Counted from the stretch's first letter, positions 49,760-59,303 are shown. The stretch is DNA of 64,000 nucleotides from JBDHTS01 sp044221445 (GCA_044221445.1 JBGAPF010000001.1:317167-381166), one strand, 5' to 3'. Numbers and translations: made by a program. The notes: generated from the letters alone by a model not told the origin.

Positions 49760-51289
49760 ATGGATGAGCAAGGTATGACCAACCCGGAAAAAAATTTAAA
49801 TATTCTAGTCGAGACAGGTATTTCCGCATTCGACGATATCCTGGGCGGCGGTCTGCCGGCCAACCGTGTCTATCTTCTTCACGGCTCGCCCGGGTCGGGT
49901 AAAACAACCCTTGCGCTGCAGTTTCTTCTTGAGGGCGTTCGCCTTGGCGAAAAAGTTCTTTTCGTGACACTGTCCGAAACAAAAAAAGAACTGATCTCGG
50001 TCGCCACTTCTCATGGATTCGATTTATCGGGCATAGAGATCTTCGAACTTGTGGCCGCTGAGGAGGAGCTCGATCCCGACAACCAGTATTCGATGTACCA
50101 GCCGTCCGATGTCGAACTGAACGTCACGACCAAGGCCATTCTCGATGTCGTCCAGACTCTGAAGCCGAGCCGTGTCGTGATCGATTCCCTTTCGGAAGTG
50201 AAGCTGCTGGCGCAAAGTGCCCTGCGCTTCCGGCGTCAGGTTCTGGCGTTGAAACAGTTTTTTACCGGACGCGAATGTACGGTCCTTTTCTTGGATGACA
50301 AGACGTCATCCCGCGAGGAAGATCTTCAACTTGAAAGCATCGCCCATGGTGTTATCAACCTCGAACAGCTGTCTCCGGAATACGGATCGGAACGCCGGCG
50401 CGTACGCATAACCAAGATACGGGGTCAGAGGTACCGCGGCGGCTATCATGATTTTACGATCATAAAAGGCGGCCTGAAAGTTTTTCCGCGCATTGTGGCG
50501 TCCGAATACAGCAAACAAAACAAAACGCGATTGCTGAAAAGCGGCATTGAGGAAATGGACGTGCTTGTCGGTGGCGGCCTGGAGAGCGGTACGAGCGTTT
50601 TATTACTGGGCCCTGCCGGCGTGGGCAAATCGACACTGGCGCTGCAGTATGCGGCCGAAGCGGCAAAACACGGGGACAGATCGACCCTGTTTACGTTCGA
50701 CGAGCGTGTCGAAACGATGGTAATCCGAGCGAAAGGCCTTGGCATTCCCCTTGATGATTATATCGAAAAAAGTCTGATTGATGTCCGTCCCGTGGATCCC
50801 ACCGAATTGTCCCCCGGCGAATTCGCGGATGAAGTGCGAAAGGCCGCCGAAGGCATCGATGGTAAGGAACCCGTAAAGATCATTATCATAGACAGCCTGA
50901 ACGGCTATTTGAACGCAATGCCGGAAGAGCGTTTTCTGACTGCGCAACTGCATGAGCTTTTAACCTATCTTGGCCATATGCAGGTCGTGACGTTTCTGGT
51001 GGTCGCGCAGCATGGTCTCCTCGGGAATGCAATGCAGTCGCCACTTGATACAAGCTATCTGGCAGATACGGTTGTCCTGTTCCGGTATTTCGAATCCAAC
51101 GGAGAAGTGCGTCAGCTTGTTTCCATCATAAAAAAGCGCAGCGGAGCGCATGAACGCAGTATCCGTGAAATCAGGATGGATAAGGGAGGCATCAAAATCG
51201 GTCAGCCGCTTCACCAATTCCACGGCCTTCTCACAGGGACGCCTGCTTATAACGGAACGGCAGAACAACTGATTAAATCCGATGAATAG
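49760..51289 (+). CDS. KaiC-like double-domain ATPase
   Basis: A 509-aa RecA-fold protein with two KaiC domains. The first Walker A is GSPGSGKTT (42-50) with Walker B VVIDSLSE. The second is GPAGVGKST (about residue 280) with Walker B IIIIDSLNG. Each domain has the catalytic Glu pair region (TLSETKKEL, TFDERVETM). Cyanobacterial KaiC is a circadian clock core; in proteobacteria such homologues are linked to stress signalling. It overlaps the next kinase gene by 8 bases. No kaiA or kaiB is present. The start could be 49775. Confidence 0.9.
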   Translation: MDEQGMTNPEKNLNILVETGISAFDDILGGGLPANRVYLLHGSPGSGKTTLALQFLLEGVRLGEKVLFVTLSETKKELISVATSHGFDLSGIEIFELVAAEEELDPDNQYSMYQPSDVELNVTTKAILDVVQTLKPSRVVIDSLSEVKLLAQSALRFRRQVLALKQFFTGRECTVLFLDDKTSSREEDLQLESIAHGVINLEQLSPEYGSERRRVRITKIRGQRYRGGYHDFTIIKGGLKVFPRIVASEYSKQNKTRLLKSGIEEMDVLVGGGLESGTSVLLLGPAGVGKSTLALQYAAEAAKHGDRSTLFTFDERVETMVIRAKGLGIPLDDYIEKSLIDVRPVDPTELSPGEFADEVRKAAEGIDGKEPVKIIIIDSLNGYLNAMPEERFLTAQLHELLTYLGHMQVVTFLVVAQHGLLGNAMQSPLDTSYLADTVVLFRYFESNGEVRQLVSIIKKRSGAHERSIREIRMDKGGIKIGQPLHQFHGLLTGTPAYNGTAEQLIKSDE

Positions 51290-52895
51290 TAACAATCCTC
51301 TGGAACAGCGTATCCTTATTCTGGCGCCAAGCCTTAAAGATGGAGATGTAACGTCCCGTCTTCTGCAAAAATATGAAATTCCTTCCTTGATCTGCCATGA
51401 TCTCGCGCAGGTATGTCATGAATTCAAAAAGGGAGCGGCGGCTATTATCCTGACACAGGAAGCCGTTCTTTCCGACAGAACCAACTGTCTGCGCGAAGCG
51501 CTTTTGTCGCAGGAAGCGTGGTCTGATATTCCTGTCATCGTCCTGACGTCGTCGGGAAAAGATATTACCAGCGCGCTAAACCAGCTGGAAGATATCGGGC
51601 ACATGACTCTCATTAAGAGACCTGTGCAGTTGAACAATCTGACCAGCACGATACGGTCGGCGTTGCGCGACCGTAAAAGGCAATATGGCATACGCGATTA
51701 TCTGGAAGAAAGAAGCGCCCAGACTGTTGCCCTTCAGGCGGCGGTCGCCAAGGCCAATGCCGCCAATCTGGCGAAAAGCGAATTTCTAGCCAATATGAGC
51801 CATGAAATCCGCACGCCCATGAATGTGATTATAGGACTTTCAAATATTCTGGAGCGAAGCCAGCCGCTGACACCCAACCAGCTGAAATTCATTGAGACGC
51901 TGCGCCAGAGCGGCGAAAGCCTTTTGATGCTGATTAACGACCTTCTCGATATTACCAAGATCGAGGCGAGCGGCATCGAGATCGAAGCTATTCCCTTCCG
52001 CCTCGACAAGCTGCTGGATGAAATTGTCAGCATGATGTCCGTGCGCGCCTCCGAAAAAAGCCTTGTATTGACAGCGGATTCGACTGCGGTCAACGGCATG
52101 ACGTTTCGTGGCGACCCGACGCGGATACGGCAGATCGTAACGAATCTGTGCAGTAATGCTGTGAAGTTTACGGCATCGGGCGCCATCACGATCGACGTGT
52201 CGAAAACGCCTGCGAAAGAAGGGCTGTCCGATGTCTCTATCCGTGTTACGGACACGGGGATCGGGATACCCCAAACCAAGCTGGAAAAGATTTTCGAAAA
52301 GTTCACTCAGGCGGACAACACGATCAGCCGGAAATTCGGCGGAACAGGGCTTGGCCTTGCGATCAGCAAGATGCTGACGGAACTGATGGGCGGCAGAATC
52401 GGTGTCGAAAGCGTAGACGGGAAAGGATCCGTTTTTACGGTCGTCATACCTCTTGGGTCGGAAGATACGGCGATGCCAAAAGGCAAAGACTCTCCCGCTC
52501 CGTCTCATATTATGACCTCTGACAAAGGCCGAATCCTTCTAGTTGACGATTACGAGCCGAACGTCCTCGTCGCCTCGACCTATCTTGATATGTTTGGCTA
52601 TACCTACGACGTCGCGTCCAGCGGCGCCGATGCCGTGGAAAAGGCGCTTTCAACCAGATATGCCGGTATCCTTATGGACGTCCAGATGCCGGAAATGGAC
52701 GGTCTTGAGGCTGCCGCGGTGATCCGCCGGCATGAACGGGAATCCGGAATGGGCCAGACTCCCATTATCGGGATGACGGCTCATGCGCTGGGCGGCGACC
52801 GGGACCGTTGTCTGGCGGCAGGCATGAACGATTACATTTCCAAGCCCTTTTCACCGGGCGATCTGCAAAAGAAGCTGGAAATCGTTTCCAGCTGA
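51282..52895 (+). CDS. Hybrid histidine kinase with N-terminal pseudo-receiver
   Basis: A 537-aa soluble kinase. Residues about 10-130 have a receiver-like fold, but the phosphoacceptor position reads AAIILTQEAV with no Asp, while the Thr and Lys positions (IVLTSSG, LIKRP) remain. HisKA follows with MSHEIRTPMN (His174), then an ATPase domain with NLCSNAVKF, DTGIGIPQ and FGGTGLGLA, and a C-terminal receiver with LMDVQMPEMDG (Asp466). It overlaps the KaiC-like gene and is probably its signalling partner. Confidence 0.9.
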   Translation: MNSNNPLEQRILILAPSLKDGDVTSRLLQKYEIPSLICHDLAQVCHEFKKGAAAIILTQEAVLSDRTNCLREALLSQEAWSDIPVIVLTSSGKDITSALNQLEDIGHMTLIKRPVQLNNLTSTIRSALRDRKRQYGIRDYLEERSAQTVALQAAVAKANAANLAKSEFLANMSHEIRTPMNVIIGLSNILERSQPLTPNQLKFIETLRQSGESLLMLINDLLDITKIEASGIEIEAIPFRLDKLLDEIVSMMSVRASEKSLVLTADSTAVNGMTFRGDPTRIRQIVTNLCSNAVKFTASGAITIDVSKTPAKEGLSDVSIRVTDTGIGIPQTKLEKIFEKFTQADNTISRKFGGTGLGLAISKMLTELMGGRIGVESVDGKGSVFTVVIPLGSEDTAMPKGKDSPAPSHIMTSDKGRILLVDDYEPNVLVASTYLDMFGYTYDVASSGADAVEKALSTRYAGILMDVQMPEMDGLEAAAVIRRHERESGMGQTPIIGMTAHALGGDRDRCLAAGMNDYISKPFSPGDLQKKLEIVSS

Positions 52896-52917
52896 AAACA
52901 AAGTCCTCGACTATTAT

Positions 52918-52947
52918 TTGACTGAACGGTCTAATTGTGCCTATAAT
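52918..52947 (+). promoter_or_regulatory. Promoter and operator of the efflux regulator gene
   Basis: TTGACT (52918-52923) and TATAAT (52942-52947) with an 18-base spacer make a strong sigma-70 promoter. The -35 element is part of TTGACTGAACGGTCTA, an imperfect palindrome matching a TetR operator; a related site lies in the next promoter at 53662. Downstream, TAAGAGA-AGGAG-TCTCTTA (52951-52969) is a perfect hairpin whose loop is the ribosome-binding site. Confidence 0.7.
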
Positions 52948-52968
52948 CGATAAGAGAAGGAGTCTCTT

Positions 52969-53589
52969 ATGGGTAACGTGGCCAGCGGCACGAAGCAGAA
53001 ATTGATCGATACAGCACGGGAACTGATCTGGAAAAGCAGCTATGGCTCGGTTAGCGTCGACGATATCTGTAAAGCCGCCGACGTCAAAAAAGGCAGCTTC
53101 TATCACTTCTTTCCCTCGAAGGTCAGCCTGGCGATCGCGGCGATGGAAGAGACCGCCCGCAATGCGAAGCCTCTCTATGACGGGATCTTTTCGCCCGGCA
53201 CAGATCCCCTGACACGATTCGAACGGTTCGCGGACTTTGTCTATGAGACCCAGGCCGAAGCGGCAGAGAAATACGGCCATGTATGCGGTTGCCCCTGCGC
53301 CTCCCTGGGCTGCGAAATGGCGGGGCAGGAAGACACCATTCGTGAAAAATTCGACGATATATCCGGGTTTCAGGAGCGTTATTTCGAAAACGCGCTGCGC
53401 GATATGCTGGCCGAGGGGTCCCTGCCCGCAGGCACGGACGTAAAAGTGAAGGCGCAGGAGATTTATGCTTATGTGCTGGGGCAGCTGACCCTGGCGCGGA
53501 TCCAGAACGACCTTGGCACCCTGAAACGCGACTTGAAAGCCGGGCTGTTGCGCACACTCGAAGTGCGGAAAGAAGGCCGCGCCGCCTGA
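52969..53589 (+). CDS. TetR-family repressor of the RND efflux operon
   Basis: A 206-aa regulator. The helix-turn-helix is at about residues 28-50 (SVSVDDICKAADVKKGSFYH, then FFPSKVSLA). The ligand-binding part contains a Cys-rich segment (HVCGCPCASLGCEM), which could sense thiol-reactive or oxidising compounds. Operator-like sites overlap its own -35 element and lie in the spacer of the next promoter, implying autoregulation and control of the pump. AAGGAG precedes the ATG. Confidence 0.9.
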   Translation: MGNVASGTKQKLIDTARELIWKSSYGSVSVDDICKAADVKKGSFYHFFPSKVSLAIAAMEETARNAKPLYDGIFSPGTDPLTRFERFADFVYETQAEAAEKYGHVCGCPCASLGCEMAGQEDTIREKFDDISGFQERYFENALRDMLAEGSLPAGTDVKVKAQEIYAYVLGQLTLARIQNDLGTLKRDLKAGLLRTLEVRKEGRAA

Positions 53590-53654
53590 CATGCCATTAT
53601 TACAGAATAAACGGGCTTAAAAACCTGCCGCTTTGATGCAGAATTTTTTTAGGC

Positions 53655-53684
53655 TTGCATTTTACCGACCAGTCAAATTATTAT
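53655..53684 (+). promoter_or_regulatory. Promoter of the efflux operon with a TetR operator in its spacer
   Basis: TTGCAT (53655-53660) and TATTAT (53679-53684) are separated by 18 bases. The spacer holds TTACCGACCAGTCAA (53662-53676). Its reverse complement, TTGACTGGTCGGTAA, shares TTGACTG-N2-CGGT with the site at 52918. A repressor bound there would cover the promoter core, so the downstream pump genes should be induced when the TetR protein releases. Confidence 0.65.
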
Positions 53685-53709
53685 GGTGCAGAGCAATAAG
53701 GAGCAGACC

Positions 53710-54873
53710 ATGTCGACGAACCGCAACATTCTTCTGTCCGCCACAGCCGCGGTCCTTCTGGCCGCCGCCGTAGGAACGAACGTCTATGCCGGCCAGCACG
53801 CCGAGGCCAGCGCGCCGCCAGCGGCGGAGCAGGCTATTCCGGTGCAGATCGCGGAAATGAAAACACAGCCGGTTCAGCTCTGGGCCGAATTCTCAGCGCG
53901 CCTGCATGCCGTCGATTTCGCCGAAATCCGGCCAGAAGTCAGCGGCCGCATCATGGATATACGTTTCAAAGACGGCCAGACCGTCAAGCCGGGCGACGTT
54001 CTTCTGGTCATCGACCCCAGCCCGTATCAGGCGGCTGTCGCGCGCGCAGAGGCCAACCTTGCCTCGGCGAAAAACAACGTCGATTTCACCCAGGCCGAAT
54101 CCAGTCGCGCGGAAGGCCTTATCGCCACACAGGCGATTTCCCAGAGCATGTATGACGAGCGCATCAACGCGCACCGCATGGCGGAAGCGGCGCGGCTGGC
54201 GGCGGAAGCCGAACTGCGCCAGGCGAAGCTCGATCTCGATCACGCCTATGTGAAAGCGCCGATCGGCGGCCAGGTCAGCCGTGCGGAAATCACCGTCGGC
54301 AACCTGGTCCAGGCCGGCGCCAACGCGCCCCTTCTCACATCCATCGCCTCCAATGACGGCATTTACGCCGATTTCGAGATCGACGAGCAGACTTACCTGC
54401 ATGATATCCGCGTCTCCACGGCCCAGGCCGGCGCGCCTGTCGCGGTCACGCTGAATGTTCCCGGCGACAAAAAGAGTTATGAAGGGCGCATCCAGAGCTT
54501 CGACAACCGCATCGATTCGGCCACTGGCACGATCCGCGCCCGCGCGGTCTTCGCCAATACCGATCACGGACTTCTGCCTGGCATGACCGTAACGGTCCGC
54601 ATCGCGGAAAATGGCGGTGCACAGGCCCTGCTCATCCCGCAAAGCGCGGTCGGCACGGACCAGGACAAGAAATTCGTCTATATGGTGAACGCCAGCAGCA
54701 AAGCCACTTACCGCGAAATAGAACTGGGCAAATCGGTCGATAACAAGCGGGTCGTTCTTTCCGGCCTGAAACCCGGCGACCGCGTGATCGTGGACGGACT
54801 GCAATATCTGCATCCCGATGCGCTGGTGACCGCGGCGGTCGATACGCCTCCGGCACAACCCGCTAAACGCTAA
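53710..54873 (+). CDS. RND efflux periplasmic adaptor (MexE/AcrA-like)
   Basis: Membrane fusion protein linking an RND pump to an outer-membrane channel. It is 387 aa with a signal peptide ending near NVYAGQ and no lipobox. EIRPEVSGRIMDIRFKDGQT and VKPGDVLLVIDPSPYQAAV form the lipoyl half, then a helical hairpin (AEANLASAKNN), and YVKAPIGGQVSRAEITVGNL. AAGGAG gives a strong start at 53710. It is followed 34 bases later by the RND permease gene. Confidence 0.93.
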   Translation: MSTNRNILLSATAAVLLAAAVGTNVYAGQHAEASAPPAAEQAIPVQIAEMKTQPVQLWAEFSARLHAVDFAEIRPEVSGRIMDIRFKDGQTVKPGDVLLVIDPSPYQAAVARAEANLASAKNNVDFTQAESSRAEGLIATQAISQSMYDERINAHRMAEAARLAAEAELRQAKLDLDHAYVKAPIGGQVSRAEITVGNLVQAGANAPLLTSIASNDGIYADFEIDEQTYLHDIRVSTAQAGAPVAVTLNVPGDKKSYEGRIQSFDNRIDSATGTIRARAVFANTDHGLLPGMTVTVRIAENGGAQALLIPQSAVGTDQDKKFVYMVNASSKATYREIELGKSVDNKRVVLSGLKPGDRVIVDGLQYLHPDALVTAAVDTPPAQPAKR

Positions 54874-54907
54874 ACGCCATTTTTATCCGGCCACAGGATT
54901 TTCCGTC

Positions 54908-57900
54908 ATGAATTTATCCCGTTATTTTATCGACCGCCCGGTCTTTGCCGGAGTCGTGTCCTTCATTATTTTCCTGGCCGGGCTGATCGCGATGTTTCAG
55001 TTGCCGATCTCGGAATATCCCGAAGTCGCGCCGCCCTCGGTCGTCGTGAAGGCGCAGTTTCCGGGGGCCAATCCGAAAGTGATCGCCGAGACGGTGGCAA
55101 CCCCGCTGGAGGAGCAACTGAGCGGCGTCGAGAATATGCTGTACATGTCGTCGCAGGCGGCATCGGACGGCAGCCTGACGCTTACCGTCACCTTCAAGCT
55201 CGGCACCGATGCCGACCTTGCGCAGCAGCTGGTGCAAAACCGCGTCAACCAGGCCCTGCCCCGCCTGCCTGAAGTGACGCGGCAGCTGGGCGTGACGTCG
55301 GTGAAAAGCTCGCCCGATCTGACGATGGTGGTGCACCTGACGTCGCCGAGCGGCCGGTACAATATGCTGTATCTGCGCAATTACGCCGTATTGAACGTCA
55401 AGGACCAGCTGGCGAAAATTCCGGGCATCGGCAGCGTGCAGCTGTTCGGATCGGGCGATTACGCCATGCGGCTGTGGCTTAACCCCGACAAGATCGCCGA
55501 ACGAGGCCTGAGCGCGTCCGAAGTGGTTGCCGCCGTGCGCCGCCAGAACGTGCAGGTCGCCGCGGGCGTGATCGGCGGCGCGCCGTATAAGGACGGCGTG
55601 CAGATCCAGATTCCGGTCAACGCGCAGGGCCGCCTGAACGAGCCGGAAGAATTCAGCGAGATTATCATCAAGCGCGACGCCGCGGGAGTCGTCACAAGGC
55701 TGAAAGACGTCGCACGGGTCGAAATCGACGCCTCGCAATACGGCCTGCGCTCCCTGCTCGACAACAAATCGGCGGTGGCCATTCCGATCTTCCAGAGTCC
55801 CGGGTCGAATTCCATCGAAATTTCCAACCGCGTCCGCGCGACTATGGCGGAACTGAAAAAGAACTTCCCTGAAGGCGTCGATTACAGCATCGTCTATGAC
55901 CCGACCGTTTTCGTGCGCGGTTCCATCGAGGCTGTGATCCATACGCTACTTGAGGCGGTGGCGCTGGTGGTTCTGGTCGTGATCGTTTTCCTGCAGACAT
56001 GGCGGGCGTCGATCATTCCGCTTCTGGCGGTGCCGATTTCCATCGTCGGGACGTTCGCGATCATGCACATGTTCGGATTTTCCATCAACGCCTTGTCGCT
56101 GTTCGGCCTTGTGCTGGCGGTCGGCATCGTCGTCGACGATGCCATCGTCGTGGTCGAAAACGTGGAGCGGAACATCGAAAGCGGACTGTCGCCCCGCGAC
56201 GCGACGCTGAAGGCGATGCAGGAAGTCACAAAGCCGATCATCGCCATTGCGCTGGTCCTGTGCGCCGTGTTCGTGCCAATAGCGTTCATCAGCGGCCTGA
56301 CCGGCCAGTTTTACCGCCAGTTCGCGCTGACCATCGCGTTTTCAACCATCATCTCGGCCTTCAACTCCCTGACGCTGTCGCCCGCCTTGTCGGCCGTGCT
56401 GCTGAAAAGCCATCACGCGCCGAAGGATCCGCTGACGCGCGGCATGGATGCCGTGTTCGGGGGATTTTTCCGCCTGTTCAACCGATTTTTCAACAGAAGT
56501 TCGCATGAATACGGCCGTTCCGTCGGCGGTGTCCTGGGCCGGAAGTCGCTTGCCATGTTCGTCTATGCCTTACTGCTGGGCATGGCTTGGCTCGGGTTCC
56601 ACAAGGTGCCGCCGGGCTTCGTGCCGGTGCAGGACAAACAGTACCTGGTCAGTTTCGCACAGCTGCCTTACGGCGCGACGCTCGACCGCACGGAAAAAGT
56701 TATCCGCGCCATGTCGGACATCGCGCTGAAGGAACCGGGCGTGGAAAGCGCCGTGGCATTCCCTGGCCTGTCGATCAACGGCTTTATCAACAGTTCATCC
56801 GCGGGCATCGTCTTCGTGACGCTGAAACCGTTCGAGGAACGCAAGTCTCACGATTTGTCGGGGCTCGCGATTTCACAGAGCCTGCAGAAAAAATTTGCGG
56901 GCGTCAAAGATGCGTTCATCGCGGTCTTCCCGCCGCCGCCCGTTCACGGTCTCGGCACCATCGGCGGGTTCAAGCTGCAGGTGCAGGACCGTACCGACCA
57001 GGGCGACGAAGCGCTGGACAAAGTGATGAAGGATGTCCAGGCCAAGGCGCGGCAGATGCCGGAACTGGCGGGCGTCTTTTCCAGCTTCAACATCAGCAGC
57101 CCGCAGATCTATGCCGACCTTGACCGCACCAAGGCGATGCAGCTGGGCGTCGACGTCCAGGACGTGTTCAACACGATGCAGATCTATCTCGGCTCTCTTT
57201 ACGTCAACGATTTCAACAAATTCGGACGCACCTATCAGGTGATCGCCCAGGCGGACGGCGATTTCCGCTCTAAGCCCGAAGATATCCTGAAACTGCGCAC
57301 GCCCAATGCCACGGGCGAAATGGTGCCGCTCGGCGCGATCCTGCAGCTTACCGAAACCAACGGGCCTGAAAGCGCGTTACGTTATAACGGCTTCCGTGCC
57401 GCCGATCTCAACGGCGGCCCTGGCCCCGGCTTTTCGACCGGACAGGCGCAGGCGGCGATCACGCAATTGCTGGAAAAAACCCTGCCGAAGGGTATGGGGT
57501 TCGAATGGACGGAACTGACCTATCAGCAGATCCTCGCGGGCAATACGACGATGCTGATCTTCCCTTTATGCGTCCTGCTGGTGTTTCTGGTGCTGGCCGC
57601 GCAATATGAAAGCCTGCTTCTGCCGCTTGCCATCATCCTGATCGTGCCGATGTGCCTGCTTTCGGCGATCTGGGGCGTCTGGCTGACAGGGGGCGACAAT
57701 AATATCTTCACCCAGATCGGCCTGTTCGTCCTGGTGGGGCTTGCCTGCAAAAACGCCATCCTCATCGTGGAATTCGCTCGGGAGCTGGAACATCACGGCA
57801 AAGGCACAGTCGACGCCGCGATCGAAGCGGCCCGCCTGCGTCTGCGGCCCATCCTGATGACGTCTTTCGCTTTCATCATGGGCGTGATTCCGCTTGTCCT

Positions 57901-58075
57901 CTCGCACGGCGCGGGCGCGGAGATGCGTCATGCCATGGGCGTCGCCGTGTTCTTCGGCATGCTGGGCGTGACGTTCTTTGGGCTGTTCCTGACGCCCGTA
58001 TTTTATGTTTTACTGCGCACGCTGGAAAAACAGATCGAGCGGGTCAGGCATCATGAGATAACGCCTGCAATTTGA
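54908..58075 (+). CDS. RND multidrug efflux permease (MexF/AcrB-like)
   Basis: Proton-driven inner-membrane pump of the HAE1 family. It is 1055 aa with 12 helices and two periplasmic loops. It begins MNLSRYFIDRPVFAGVVSFI, and helix 4 has GIVVDDAIVVVENVERN with the two proton-relay Asp. Near the C-terminus, LVGLACKNAILIVEFARELE and RLRPILMTSFAFIMGVIPLV are conserved. It resembles the MexF subgroup, exporting aromatic drugs. No outer-membrane channel gene follows, so it probably borrows one encoded elsewhere. Confidence 0.95.
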   Translation: MNLSRYFIDRPVFAGVVSFIIFLAGLIAMFQLPISEYPEVAPPSVVVKAQFPGANPKVIAETVATPLEEQLSGVENMLYMSSQAASDGSLTLTVTFKLGTDADLAQQLVQNRVNQALPRLPEVTRQLGVTSVKSSPDLTMVVHLTSPSGRYNMLYLRNYAVLNVKDQLAKIPGIGSVQLFGSGDYAMRLWLNPDKIAERGLSASEVVAAVRRQNVQVAAGVIGGAPYKDGVQIQIPVNAQGRLNEPEEFSEIIIKRDAAGVVTRLKDVARVEIDASQYGLRSLLDNKSAVAIPIFQSPGSNSIEISNRVRATMAELKKNFPEGVDYSIVYDPTVFVRGSIEAVIHTLLEAVALVVLVVIVFLQTWRASIIPLLAVPISIVGTFAIMHMFGFSINALSLFGLVLAVGIVVDDAIVVVENVERNIESGLSPRDATLKAMQEVTKPIIAIALVLCAVFVPIAFISGLTGQFYRQFALTIAFSTIISAFNSLTLSPALSAVLLKSHHAPKDPLTRGMDAVFGGFFRLFNRFFNRSSHEYGRSVGGVLGRKSLAMFVYALLLGMAWLGFHKVPPGFVPVQDKQYLVSFAQLPYGATLDRTEKVIRAMSDIALKEPGVESAVAFPGLSINGFINSSSAGIVFVTLKPFEERKSHDLSGLAISQSLQKKFAGVKDAFIAVFPPPPVHGLGTIGGFKLQVQDRTDQGDEALDKVMKDVQAKARQMPELAGVFSSFNISSPQIYADLDRTKAMQLGVDVQDVFNTMQIYLGSLYVNDFNKFGRTYQVIAQADGDFRSKPEDILKLRTPNATGEMVPLGAILQLTETNGPESALRYNGFRAADLNGGPGPGFSTGQAQAAITQLLEKTLPKGMGFEWTELTYQQILAGNTTMLIFPLCVLLVFLVLAAQYESLLLPLAIILIVPMCLLSAIWGVWLTGGDNNIFTQIGLFVLVGLACKNAILIVEFARELEHHGKGTVDAAIEAARLRLRPILMTSFAFIMGVIPLVLSHGAGAEMRHAMGVAVFFGMLGVTFFGLFLTPVFYVLLRTLEKQIERVRHHEITPAI

Positions 58076-58106
58076 TCCTTGCCATTCCACTTAAGTAGAA
58101 AATGCA

Positions 58107-59303
58107 ATGACCGCCCGACAGCAAAACGATATCGTCATCCTTTGTCTTCTGGGCGCGCTCAGCCTGGTCAGTCCTTTTGCGATCGATCTGTATCTGCCCG
58201 CGTTCAGTTCCATGGCTACCGATTTCGGAACCAGCAGTGCCGCCATATCCCTGTCCGTCTCCAGCTATTTCATAGGGCTGGCCTTCGGCCAGTTTATTTA
58301 TGGTCCGCTGCTCGACAGGTTCGGACGCAAAAAGCCGATTTATGCAGGACTCTCCATCTTCATTCTTGCCTCCATCGGTTGCATGATGACGACAGACATT
58401 GAAACGCTTGTCGTCCTTCGGCTGATACAGGCTCTCGGTGGATGCGTGGCGGAAGTCGGCGCCATTACGATGGTCGGTGATTTTTTCCCTGTCGAAAAGC
58501 GGGCGAAAATATTTTCCCTTTTATTTCTTTTCATCGGCGTTTCTCCTCTATGCGCGCCAACATTCGGCAGCATCGTAACGGCTTACCTCGGGTGGCAATG
58601 GGTGTTTGCAGGGATGGCCTTGATCGTCGGCACTGTCCTGGCAGCTGTCGTCTTTCTGCTGCCCGAAGGCCGTCAGCCCGACCTTTCGGTTTCCCTGAAG
58701 CCCGCCAGCGTCGCCAGGACATTCATTGATATTTTTAACGACAACACTTTTCGCCGCTATCTGCTTGCCAGCGCGTTCTCGTTCGCCGGATTGTTCACTT
58801 TCGTGGCCGGAGCGCCCATCATCTTCCTTGAGGAATTCCATGTCGGCACAAGAACTTTCGGCCTGCTTTTTGCGATTCTGGCCGGAGGCTTCATAGCGGG
58901 CAGCCAGATCAACATATGGCTTTTACGCCGTTATGGAAGCGACCGGATCTTCTCATGGGCCTTATACGTCCAGTCGGGATGCAGCCTGTTTTTCATGGCC
59001 GGCGCCTGGATGGGATGGTTCGGCTTGCCAGCGACGATCCTCCTGTTTTTTATCCTGCTCTTCTGCATAGGGATCAGCAATCCAAACGGAAGCGCCCTGG
59101 CTCTGGAGCCTTTTTCCAAAAACGCGGGCAGTGCGTCGGCATTGCTTGGCGCTTTACAACTGGGCACCGGCGCGCTGGTATCAACCCTTGTCGGTATTTT
59201 CGGCACGACCGGCAGCCTGCCTGTTATCACCATCCTGTGCCTGACGGGGCTTGCCGGACTGGCGTTCTATAAATTTTTGCGCGTTCCGGCGCCTGCTTTG
59301 TAA
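58107..59303 (+). CDS. Bcr/CflA-type MFS drug transporter
   Basis: A 398-aa proton antiporter with 12 helices. FAIDLYLPAFSSMATDFGTS is the Bcr/CflA signature with the membrane-embedded Asp. The loop motif GPLLDRFGRKKPIYAGL is the MFS motif A, and RLIQALGGCVAEVGAITMVG is conserved. It is 31 bases after the RND pump on the same strand, so it is likely under the same TetR control, and would remove drugs across the inner membrane. Its end overlaps the convergent gene by 123 bases. Confidence 0.9.
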   Translation: MTARQQNDIVILCLLGALSLVSPFAIDLYLPAFSSMATDFGTSSAAISLSVSSYFIGLAFGQFIYGPLLDRFGRKKPIYAGLSIFILASIGCMMTTDIETLVVLRLIQALGGCVAEVGAITMVGDFFPVEKRAKIFSLLFLFIGVSPLCAPTFGSIVTAYLGWQWVFAGMALIVGTVLAAVVFLLPEGRQPDLSVSLKPASVARTFIDIFNDNTFRRYLLASAFSFAGLFTFVAGAPIIFLEEFHVGTRTFGLLFAILAGGFIAGSQINIWLLRRYGSDRIFSWALYVQSGCSLFFMAGAWMGWFGLPATILLFFILLFCIGISNPNGSALALEPFSKNAGSASALLGALQLGTGALVSTLVGIFGTTGSLPVITILCLTGLAGLAFYKFLRVPAPAL

